Positions 54,810 to 64,000 of a DNA stretch of 64,000 nucleotides are shown here, in pieces. The DNA is taken from positions 8,868,001 through 8,932,000 of the forward strand of contig CM043942.1 in NCBI GenBank assembly GCA_014529385.2, read 5' to 3'. The translations under genes and the position numbers were made by a program. The notes beneath the pieces are model-generated. The model did not search any database, was not told where the DNA came from, and saw only the letters and a program-made list of their open reading frames with translations. This DNA is from Adiantum capillus-veneris. Its lineage: Eukaryota; Streptophyta; Polypodiopsida; Polypodiales; Pteridaceae. The first letter of the stretch is position 1; each line of letters begins with the position of its first letter.

Positions 54810-55690
54810 TTAAGTAGAAGTGCCCATGGGCACATCTTCTTCCACCACATCGGTGCTAGAAGCAATACGTTGATTCGGTGCAGGGAACGTCTTCACATAA
54901 ATGGCTTCACCAATGAGTACATCCTTATAGGAATGCATCGCTTTTTCCCATGCATCAATCAACATGCGATTATCATTACATGGAAGTTGTTTAAATGATG
55001 CATTCTTATTATTATTGAGAAGTGGAATATCATTGCGAGAGGAGGGTGGAGTGCGAATGCTCACAGTCTTTTTAGGCACCACCCATGCGCTTGTTGTCAT
55101 TGGACCCAACATATAACGGAAGAAAGTGTCCCCACGTGCAAGGAAAATTGATAGTTTCCACCCACACCAGGCATTTATGGTGGGTAAGACTTTGATAATC
55201 TTTCGTGAGTGCCCACGGCAGAACATGAGTCATCTGCGTACTAAAGAAGAGGGGAGACATCTCCAACAAGAGGTTTCTGGCTTCAGTGTTCATCAGCAGG
55301 ACTTCATAAAATCCATGAGCACCAAAGTAAATGCCACGGACAACTTGACGTTTAAGAGGAAAATCCCATTGTCAGACATCTTGCACAATAGGCATTTTCC
55401 CCGGTAAAAGCAAGATAACTGCATTCATAGCGTACTACGCAACTGGGTCCATGAGGTCTTGCATGGGAATATGCACCTCAAGAGTAGGCGCCTGACCGTT
55501 CCAAGCTTGCCGGGCCTCCTCAAAGTCCTCATACAAGCAAGCTTTGATCTCAGAAGTGGCCTTTGAGGAAGGTCCCATTGCTTTCCGACCCTTGAACACA
55601 CACAGATTGTCGAACATAAAGTGAGAAAACCGTGCTAGAAGGCAAATCCCTAGTGAATTACGCAATGCAAAGGAGAGTTGTTTTCCGATT
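54810..55690 (-). pseudogene. LINE-E ORF1, DUF4283-like
   Basis: N-terminal piece 55665-55435 (CLYEDFEEARQAWNGQAPTLEVHI), then FGAHGFYEVLLMNTEARNLLL and CLVWVETINFPC (55293-55072), then LARGDTFFRYMLGP and a C-terminal tail ending VPMGTST before TAA 54812-54810. The order resembles the DUF4283 fold of plant LINE ORF1. No zinc knuckle is visible. The ORF2 ATG lies 42 bases downstream in the same frame. Several frame changes. Confidence 0.6.
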
Positions 55691-57307
55691 CAAGGAGCTC
55701 TATCGCTGTACATAAACCACAAAAGCATGGACATCAGGCCACAGAGGGCATACATCAAACCATAGCTGCGCTGAGTAACCTGTCCAAATCATCCCTGTCA
55801 AAAGCCTCTGCAACTATTGCAGGCTCTGCATTCGGGCTCCTTGGATTAACTGGAACGCTGGTTGGCAGTAGTCAGCACTCACACACTCTCACCAGCACTC
55901 TCACCTAAACACACACGCAAACCTGTCAGAAACTGCTGGTTGCCCGTCGTTGCAGAAGAGGGGGACAGCTCAGTGCAGGGGAAGTTGTAGGGGCAGGCAA
56001 ACACACAAGGGCAGCTGGTCGGGCGGGCAGGCAGTCATGCACTGGTGCCGTAGAGCAGACAGACAAAGGCGTGGGGAGACAGGCGTGCAGGGGCTCGTGC
56101 AGGGCTCCACACACACACACACACAAACACACACACATGTACATTTTGTGTGTGTGTGTGTGTACTTGCAGTAGAGTGGAGATGTTACCTGTGTCGGATC
56201 TGACTTTTCAGACACTGCTTGAGATCAGCAATTTGCATCAATAGCCAGCCCTATCACATGGTGTATTTGGAAGTGCATGATGTTCTTGTGTTTTACGTAC
56301 AGCTATCCTCTTCATCTGGCACACCCATGGTCTTTCAGGCCCGAGCTCAATACACTTTTCGCAGTAGATGGGATGACTCCTCTGGCTCTTCCTACAGCGG
56401 GGAGGAACGCTGTTTTGCCTTTATATCAGTTTGGGGTCAGACTTCCCTCTTTTTGAATTTCCGCCTCAAATCTTGAATTTGGGCTTTTAGGCCACTATGC
56501 TGGGTAGTCTCTCAATCTTCTTACCAGTCTCCATGTAGTAGGCTTTATTATGGTGGGGTTTCTCACCACGTTTTATGTATAGTGTTGAGCCAGGCCTCTC
56601 ACTGGGTTCTTCCCATTCCATTGCGGCTCACAAGGAAACATGGGAGACTTTTCCGAAGGTGGCTGTACAGTAGTATTAGGGTATCTTTGTTCAAATTTTC
56701 CTGGCAATTTTTGTTTCCTGCCTGGAGCCTACTATCTGTTGTGCACAGTAGTTAGAGAAAGATGTTTGCACCAGGAATACTTTTGACAGGCAGCGCTACT
56801 TCCTTTCAATTTAAGAAGTCCATGTCTTCCTTTTGGAGAATCGATTTTCGGTGAAGTTTAAGTCATCCAATCAGGCATATGCAGTTCTTGTACATTGTAC
56901 TATCAAATCTCAATAGTAAAATAATATTAATGCTGGTGTACTTAATATATATATACCTATGGTGCACACCGCCATGTCATGTTGCTTGAACTGAACTGCT
57001 TGATTAGTCTAACTAAACTGGCCAAAATGGGCTTTGTATTTCAATTCACATTTGCATAGACATTGATAAACAAATCTCCACTTAGCTATCCCTAGTCCAA
57101 AGAATATCAGGTATGATAATCAGAAGCCAATTGGGACCTGTGTCTACACATACCAAGAGGATAAAATTGCTGTGGAAATCTTTTTTTATATGATAATGTG
57201 CCCTAAAGTAATAAAAAATGATAGTGAGCAAAGGCGAAACAGGCTGACATCTAGTGACGATTATAACAAGTGGTTTGAACTCACGATGCTGACTTTAATG
57301 ATTCCAG
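55691..57307. other. Interval between LINE-E and the first recognised exon
   Basis: No transposon motif or supported exon. Contains a CA/GT hairpin (56109-56163), a Ser-rich open stretch near 56310-56440 that I could not connect by splicing, and AT-rich sequence (56930-57300). Could be intron, 5' UTR or promoter of the gene to the right. Confidence 0.4.
56109..56163. repeat. (CA)n-(GT)n inverted microsatellite
   Basis: CA repeat 56109-56137, spacer ATGTACATTTT, GT repeat 56147-56163. The arms are self-complementary, so a hairpin or cruciform is possible. Confidence 0.95.
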
Positions 57308-60300
57308 GTGCAAGAAGAACAACCCCAGGAAACAGTGGGAAGGTGTTTCAAGTAAGGGATCTTATGTGTCAGCTCTCCAAATGTTATAGGTGCTTAGAAA
57401 GACACTTTCTTACATCCTCTGGGTGTTTTTGTTTACTTCAATCAGTGTGCTTTCCTATTCTGCAGAAGAAAGAGGATCCTCATGGACTCGATGGTAATAG
57501 CACTCTAGGAAACTCAAGGTGCTGTGTAGGAAACGCAAGATGCCGTCTTTCTGATGGATTTTCTACCCGCCATCTTCAAGACGACATTAATGTGCTGATG
57601 TATTCTCATTGTTATGCATAGGAAGCGGCTCTTGCATGCTTTGGAGGCTCGCCGTACAATGTTGCAGAAGGAGCAAGGGATGTCTTTTGCTCGTGCGATT
57701 GCTGCAGGATTTGAGGATGCCCATATCAAAGAGTTAATATTGTTCTCGGACTGCTTTGGAGCAACACGATTGAGGTACGAGAATTTGAGACTTTGTCTCT
57801 CAATTCCTCATTCTGTATCCTTCTCATGTTGAAACACTTGCGGACATTCTATAGGGAAGCTTGTCTTCAGTTTACGAGTCTATATAAAAGTAGGCCGGAA
57901 ACCAGCATTTGTGCAGAGAGTATGCCAACAACCACCTGTATCCAATCCAAAAGCTCTTCAAGAACCCCAGAAGGACCTAGCATTCTGTGCAAATTACACA
58001 TAAGCAATAACAGTGGTGGTTCGAGGGTGGTGGAGGAGGGCTATGATGGACCTCACGGTGCTGAATGGCCATGCAGTCGCGATAAAGAGAATGAGATTTT
58101 CACTTGCCATGCTGTAAAAGGACACTCTTCAAACCTCAGTGCTGTAGATGAGGATTGTGCACCCCAGGACTCCTTTACTTGTGATGAAGATGCAAAAGTT
58201 TACACTTGCAACAGTTGGCAAAACTCACCCACAGTTACTGCAGAAGAAAAATGCCTGCCACCGGGTGAGAACTACAAAGAGAGAGAGAGGTCATCAATCA
58301 TAATCAGTGAATCGCCATGTACTTCACATAGGTGTAATTGTTGTTGTTGTTGTCGTACTTCACTTAGAGATCCACGGGCAGATCACAAGGTATCCACCCC
58401 TGTTTCTATGGCACCTTGCAAAGACATGACTACTTGCCAATGTTTGCCAGAGTCAGAGTTTCCTTCTTCAAGCCTGAGCAGCCAGGGGAGAAGTGGAGAA
58501 CATTTGCACGAATTGGTAAGCAATCCAAGCAGGTATGATCCTGCGTGTATCATACTTCCTAAAAGGTTTACAATTCAAGTAAATAACTCATTTGATCATG
58601 AATGCTTGTTGAGCCATTGTTTCAACCGCAATGCCGCCAGGAAGAAAAAAACTGTACATGAATGTTGTTCATCAAATGAGGAATGTGTTGACCGAGCTCA
58701 ATCAATATATGATCAAGAGAATGTGTCGAACCTAATCGTGATCAACAATCAGATATTTTCTGCCTCACACTCTGTGGACTCTTGTGCAAAGAAGGATGAA
58801 GAAATGGAAATGACCAGAAAATGCTGCAAGGAACAAAGATGTGGAGAAGAGTTAAAGCCTTTCCACTTTTGTGTGCGAGATATGGTTTCTATTTTTGAAA
58901 GGAGAAGTAATGATGAGTTACTTCCTCAAAATGCGCTCCAGAAACAAGAAAGTAATATGGGAAATAGCAGATCGAGTGCTGACAGTAGCTCAATTGGGGA
59001 AGAATATCAGAATCTGAATGGAGAACCTGAAACCATTAGAATTGATGGAAGAGAAACCTTGGTGAACAGAGGAGATTGTTGTTCGTGCAAAATGGTACCT
59101 TCTGAAGTACGAGGAAGAGACGGGGCGGGTTCACACTGTTCTGATGATTTGAAATCATCATCAAAATTCAATGACAAAGAAGCAGGTTTATGGAATCCAT
59201 TATACCAAGAATTTGCACCGAGTCATTCATTATCGTGGATGGAGTGCTCCACAGAAAAACTCTCTGGAAGTTCAAATGCCAAAGACACTACAAGTGATCT
59301 TTCTTCACAAGGTGATCTTGCAACAAACTGCCATATCCATGCTCCGCAGACCAGTGGACAAGCTGCACCTCCACAACAACTGGACTCCAGTGTTTCTAGG
59401 CCATCAGAGGAGCGTGTAAAGAGATTCCTGGAGCGATACTATGAAAAAAGGGAAGAGAAACTGAGAAGTCGCTTTTATGCAGCAAAAGAGAACACAACTT
59501 TGCCTCCAAAATCTGCTCAACTCTTCCTGGATAATATCAAAAGAGCCAGCACTCGAGTGCCTGAGAAGTCGATTAAGTTGAGCAAAAGAAACTCACAAGC
59601 TGGCAAGGCACAGACATACAAGGCAAATACACCAAAGAGCAAGAAGAGTAAGGTATAATTTTCTTTATCATTATTTTTGTGTTGCATAACATGCTTGTGT
59701 ACGATGATTACATGCATGTGCATGCACACTTTTGTGAAGTATGGACTTGGGATAAACATTTGCAGACATGTTTTAACTGAAATTTATAGGATGGGGAAGA
59801 TCAGAGATGCCTAGATGGGTCGCATGCTTGTCAACAAGGTCAAACCAATGATAGCATGACTGCAAGTGATTGCATAACAGCAAAGAGTCCACAGACAATT
59901 CAACTGAAAACATCCAACTCTAGGCTTTCATCAACAAAGTTGCTGGCTTCTAGAAAAGCTTCTAATGCAGGACTAGCAACTTCAAAGAAAAAGGAAGCAC
60001 CAGGATCACTACCTGGGTCTCGCAGCGCAGGTACCTCCAAGAGGACTGGAAATCCACTAAGCAGCTCTGGACCGTCCTTAACTAAATTTGAGAGTAAGCG
60101 AGTGGGGATCAGCAGCATGCGAGAAAGCACCAGGTCTTTGCCTGCTGTGAACAGTAAAAGGATTAGCCAAGCAAAGGATTCTCTACATTATAGGAGCATC
60201 ACAAGTACTGGTTCTGCTGAGAAGAAGACCAGTGCAGCCAGAAAAGCTGCAACAAAAGAAGGCACTTCTCATGCTGTTACTGCTCCTAGCAAGGACCAAA

Positions 60301-62154
60301 GTAAGTCTTCCAGAACAAATGGCAAGGCCAAGAGTACTTCTTTGCTCAGTATCACCAATGAAGGGGCCAAAGAAGGCCCAAAAAACTTTCTCAGAAAGGG
60401 GACTGGTTCTGGTAGACTAAGAGTCCGGAGTGGTGTCTTGCAGCCAAAATCTGTAAATAATAAAGCAGGTACAATGTACAGAGTGACTAGTTCCATAAAT
60501 TCACCACCATCAGTGTCAAAAACAAGTGAAGTAGCACTGGGACAACAGGCACCGGATGATGCATCACTGTTGGCAGAAGAAGCTGATGCCAAGGGAGGAA
60601 CCCTCTCTACAGAAATATCTACTGCCCAAAAATGCTCAGTTTCTATTAGTAATTATGCTGATGAATACGAGCCAACATCTAAGAGACAATCAGATAAGGG
60701 AGGAACCTCTTCTACAGCAGTATGCACCGCCCAAATATGCTCAGATTCTAGCGGTAATTATGCTGATGGTTATGAGCCAGCATCTAAGCGACAATCTGTG
60801 AAGGGAGTGAAAAGAAAGGGGTTTGACAGTGCAGCAATGCTTCCTGGAGAGCTGAGTCCCCTGCTTCTTTCGAGCAATATGCAACTCAGTCCTTCTATTG
60901 AAGCTCATGGAAGTAATCAATCCAGTGAAAGTTATGAAGGTGCTGCATGCTCAGATGAAAAACCCCAGCTAACATCCTTCTCGCTGACTGAGCCATATGC
61001 TGGCTCCTTGCAAAACAATGTGATTTCCATTAGATGCGATCCTTTTGAAATTCCCGCTGCTCAAGATAGAGTTTTTGTGGAAGCACAGTTTTGGGCACAA
61101 AGCTCCTCCATCCATCATTTTGGCTCGGGCCTTTTAAATGTTCCAAGATCAACGCCGAACTTCCAACAATCAAAAGTAAAAGGCGATGCCTCGAGAATCA
61201 CATCCTTTCTTCAGCAACAGGCTCCCACAAACCATCAAGGTAGAGATCTTAAAAGGTTTCTCAAGTTTGACTGGAGGAACACGCATTCTGCAGCTGGTTC
61301 AGATCAGGCTTCAGCTTCTAATTTCTCAGAGGAAGATGAAGATAGTGGAAGTGTTAGTGAACCTGTGCCTAAAATACTTGACTGTTATGGAAGAAAGAGA
61401 CATGCAAGTGGAAAAGCCTTGAATTTCAGGGTCCCTGGTCTTGACACCCATCACTGCTCACCGTCAACCCCCGAGCATGATGAATCTAAGGGCCGCAAAA
61501 CAAGTAAGACAGTTAATTCAGAAACTTTAGTGCAGGAGCTTCTGCCTCTGTTTGTGATGATCCATTGATTGACCAAAGACATTATCAATCAGAACTGATT
61601 TTGGTTGATTGCTTTGTGTTGTGATGAATCATATTACAAGAAGGTGCTTGCACATACAGTGCACGCCCATGCCTCAGCATGGAATTTGGCTAGGTTTGTA
61701 CACGCTTGTGGCACTAACACATTAAAAGAGAACAGGGAATGAAACGTGTGCATGCAATCTATGTGGAATTCACAAGTGAGCCCTCCGAGAGTGGCTGTGC
61801 TTGACTGTAGAAAACATTCTTTGGTTGCATCTAGGTGTCTAGTGCAAAATTTCTAGGAAGTTTTCAGTGTATTCATGAAGGCTATGCTTATCTATCTGCA
61901 GTTATGCGCTTGAAAAGATCTTTTTCGACTCATGAGGTCCATAGTAAGTCTCGGGATCGGAATGTTTCCAAGACTTCAGCAGTCAAAGGTAAAACTTGCT
62001 GAAGATGTTCATGTGAGCGATCGAGTGTGTGCAGCATGTGTTTACAGTGTCTATGAGCAGCCCTTGTTGATGCATCTGATCTTCTTGTTACACAGCAACC
62101 CGCTCTTTCTTTTCCTTGGCCCCTTTCCGACGAAAATCTGTAGAAGGAAAATGA
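57308..62154 (+). CDS. CIP7-like: COP1-interacting protein 7 (CIP7)-like protein, C-terminal exons
   Basis: Exon model: 57308-57351, 57466-57518, 57622-57774, 57855-59652, 59790-61503, 61902-61988, 62144-62154, all GT..AG with matching phases, about 1286 codons; earlier exons missing. Diagnostic block across exons 3-4: ALEARRTMLQKEQGMSFARA, then IAAGF..LFSDCFGATRLREACLQF. A second family trait is the basic helix RFLERYYEKREEKLRSRFY near 59420-59480, followed by Ser/Lys-rich disordered sequence and FLKFDWRN near the end. Arabidopsis CIP7 is a nuclear COP1 partner that promotes light-regulated gene expression; the same role here is inference. Odd points: a five-Cys run (HRCNCCCCCRTS) and a 35-residue tandem repeat. 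The last two exons are the least certain; an alternative is readthrough of the intron to TGA at 61566. Confidence 0.72.
60591..60800 (+). repeat. 105-bp coding tandem repeat in the CIP7-like gene
   Basis: Two 35-residue units, KGGTLSTEISTAQKCS..KRQSD and KGGTSSTAVCTAQICS..KRQSV, starting at 60591 and 60696. Confidence 0.92.
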
Positions 62155-62485
62155 CATCTGCAAAACCAAGTTGGTCTACTGCATTTTCAAAGTTGTCAGA
62201 TGTAGCTGACCACAGCAAACATGTCATAGGTTAAGGAAGGCTCTGACACATCGATGAAAGCAAAGCATCAAATTTTTTGCAGTGGGCTTTCCTCTAATCT
62301 CAAGGAGCCCAGTCCTCATAAAGCCAAACTCACCTGGAAGTGTCCCAAGCTAACTTGCTTTTTGTAAAAATCAGCTTCTACAATCTTCAATACAAGGTTT
62401 AACCCACTTGATCTACTCAAATTCTAGTGTAAGTCATGCTAATGTATCCTCAACCTCCTATGAATAAAATGTTAGTGAATGTACT
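62155..62485 (+). other. 3' UTR of the CIP7-like gene
   Basis: No open frame of note. Ends after the AATAAA signal at 62463-62468. Confidence 0.55.
62463..62468 (+). terminator. Polyadenylation signal AATAAA
   Basis: TATGAATAAAATGTTAGTG, about 310 bases after the proposed stop. Confidence 0.55.
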
Positions 62486-62563
62486 TGCTTGAGGTGTTTA
62501 TGCACATGTAGAATTGGCTTGGCCATCTAAGCTCACACATAAGTTTTGTTTTTCTTGTATTAT

Positions 62564-62622
<59 letters not shown>
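62564..62622. repeat. (GT)n(GA)n microsatellite at the 3' end of the second LINE-E copy
   Basis: GT repeat then about 36 bp GA. On minus it is a (TC)n tail after the LINE, as for LINE-B, C and D. Confidence 0.95.
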
Positions 62623-62627
<5 letters not shown>

Positions 62628-63313
62628 TTACCGTCCTCGAAGGTCAAATATGAAACATATCATATTGGGTGTGTTGAGTTGATAAGTGACTCTTGATGCT
62701 CAAGAATTGTGGAAATGAGTGTCAATTTAGAGGCCATATCATGGTTGGGAGAGGTATGTAGGGAGGCCTCATGGCTGAAAATGTGGGGAAAGTAAACTCT
62801 AATGTGATAAAAAGCTGAACACTCAAGTAGTGTTTGACTTGCAAACCTTTTCGGGGCATAAAGTGCAAAGTCGATGATACTTCTCATCATTGCTCCTCCG
62901 CCTTGTCTTGCATTGTAGAGAATGAAGGCTGAGCCGGATGGAGGGAATAGTGCGGATTGCACTCAAGGAGATTGGCTCGAGCATGTAAAGGGTGGGTGTG
63001 GTTCCCTTGTTTGCAGAAGATGGTTTGGTAGTTGGGAGCAACATATTGAAGTTGTAAAAAAGCCTCAGTTACCTTGGAGTCTATGCATTCCAAACCACTA
63101 TTGATGTCTTTCATCTATCATGAACTTAACATTTTTCTTTTGTGCATCTTTTGGATTTTTGACTTGCATCCCGTGGAAGTTGATGTGAAGGGTCTTGTCG
63201 CATCTTAACCATGTACTCCACGACTCTCCATACCCATAATCTCAATGAAAAGTGTACCGGACTCGAGAAGCACGACCATGTATGGTATGTTTGTCTTCAC
63301 TTGGAGAAAGTTC
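62623..63313 (-). pseudogene. Second LINE-E copy, 3' part of ORF2 and 3' UTR
   Basis: Matches 51505-52190 (for example CATGGTTGGGAGAGG, AAAGTCGATGA, TGGAGGGAATAGTGCGG). Shared peptide words include EPISLSAIRTI and NHDMAS. The end near the microsatellite (TTACCGTCCTCGAAGGTCA) resembles TTAACGTCTTCAAAAGGCCA of LINE-C. Interrupted at 63313 by a copia LTR, so the rest lies beyond the window. Confidence 0.85.
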
Positions 63314-63536
63314 TGTTACCATATACATGTGGTAGTGATGTGTGTGAACACACTTAGGACCGTTGGGCATTTTTTCTCACTAGGAGGTTTTTCCCCGTGC
63401 ATTGTATATACGCCCATCACTCCAGGGCTATCTTATCTTTCCATTGCACACTAAATAATACTACTCTTTGTCGTGTGCCTTGAGCTTCCTCTCTTTTCCA
63501 AGCTGTTTGCATTTTCTTGCAACCCTATTTCCAACA
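63314..63536 (+). repeat. 5' LTR of the copia element
   Basis: 223 bp, begins TGTTACCATATACATG and ends CCAACA. Short terminal inverted repeat TGTT/AACA. Confidence 0.82.
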
Positions 63537-63538
63537 AT

Positions 63539-63550
63539 TGGTATCAGAGT
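63539..63550 (+). other. Primer binding site (initiator Met tRNA) of the copia element
   Basis: TGGTATCAGAGT, two bases after the LTR. Confidence 0.88.
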
Positions 63551-63903
63551 AGGTTGCATCCTCTCAAGCTTAGTTGCCAGCATTGCCCGTACATGTTTGC
63601 TCACTTTCTCAAATTTTAGTGAGCTTTGGTGAGTGTTAGCAGGTCAACAAATTCTTCAAGTGAGTTTGTAGAGATCGATCTACTCAGATTTTCCATTTGG
63701 GCTCATTTTCGTCTCCGTTTCCACTACAGACATCCGTTTCCACTACAGATAGTAATGTGCAAGCAATTTCGTCCTTTTATGCAAAATTTTTGTCACTGTT
63801 GTTTTCTGCATAACGGGCTCCTTACAGTCTTCTTTCGGTTGTGCTATATAGCATGCGTTAGTCTCGCTTTGTTTCTCCTCTTTTCGAGTAGTTTTCACCT
63901 CCG

Positions 63904-64000
63904 ATGCAGTCACTCGCCATGGCTAACAACACAGATGTGTTCAAGATGTTTGCTGTTGAGGATAGATTGGATGGGGACAATTACTCAATGTGGGCTTACA
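63904..64000 (+). CDS. copia gag, N-terminus only
   Basis: ATG at 63904 or, in the same frame, 63919 (MANNTDVFKMFAVEDRLDG). The block LDGDNYSMWAY is the typical start of copia gag (F-D-G-x-N-Y-x-x-W). Only about 30 codons are in the window. Confidence 0.82.
   Translation, partial: MQSLAMANNTDVFKMFAVEDRLDGDNYSMWAY

Larger units (their letters stand above)
63314..64000 (+). mobile_element. Ty1/copia retrotransposon, 5' end, cut by window edge
   Basis: LTR 63314-63536, primer site, leader and the start of gag. Inserted in the second LINE-E copy. Confidence 0.85.

Noticed and set aside
56219-56476. Possible upstream exon of the CIP7-like gene (SSSGTPMVFQ...SSGSSYSGEE)
   Set aside because: No splice sites with fitting phase were found and it does not match the family's N-terminal domain; left unannotated.
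57793-59658. Long frame read as a stand-alone gene starting at 57793
   Set aside because: The start is a TTG inside an intron; the acceptor at 57854 with exon start 57855 gives the conserved RLREACLQF junction.
59856-61568. Second stand-alone gene of 570 codons
   Set aside because: The frame is open upstream to the acceptor at 59789, and the sequence continues the CIP7-like C-terminus.

Overview
The window is a nest of transposable elements from a large-genome land plant, followed by one host gene near the right end. The host gene has plant-type introns (GT..AG, a few hundred bases or less) and a conserved block I recognise from the COP1-interacting protein 7 (CIP7) family. The elements are typical of plants: LTR retrotransposons with initiator-Met tRNA primer sites, a zinc-knuckle-type L1, an Athila/Tat-like Ty3 element and LARD-like elements. 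Taxon is inference only; a fern or other large-genome non-angiosperm is possible. No bacterial genes, tRNA, rRNA or CRISPR were seen.

Layout. Four related LINEs (A, B, C, D) lie head-to-tail on the minus strand, separated by (TC)n/(GA)n tracts at 5264-5357, 10729-10793 and 23605-23694. LINE-A (1-5263) is broken by a 1.9-kb non-autonomous LTR element (2089-4032, TSD GGTAT). LINE-B (5358-10728) is complete: ORF1 and a very long ORF2 are both open. LINE-C (10794-23604) is split by a tandem LARD-like LTR element (14021-21735, TSD CATGT). LINE-D (23695-24135 plus 49591-51457) is split by a plant L1 (24136-49590, 21-bp TSD). That L1 is itself split twice: by an Athila-like Ty3 element (26365-37512, TSD CCAAC) and by a second LARD-like element (40782-48244, TSD CACCT). 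A further LINE family (E) lies at about 51505-55690 and again, as a 3' part, at 62623-63313, where a Ty1/copia element begins (63314 to window end). The CIP7-like gene occupies about 57308-62154 on the plus strand; its N-terminal exons are not recognisable in the window.

How parts relate. Every junction was read from target-site duplications and by checking that the host element's reading resumes across the insertion, which gives a relative insertion order. Main points of interest: (1) in LINE-A, -B and -C, ORF1 and ORF2 share one frame separated by a single stop in a context known for readthrough (UAG-G, or UGA-CGG); (2) B, C and D carry a conserved two-stem structure close to the 3' end and sit on (TC)n, giving a self-targeted array; (3) the LINE-B ORF1 protein looks like the coiled-coil/RRM type rather than the zinc-knuckle type of the plant L1 in the same window; (4) short tandem duplications (17 bp to about 560 bp) recur throughout, including in the host gene.
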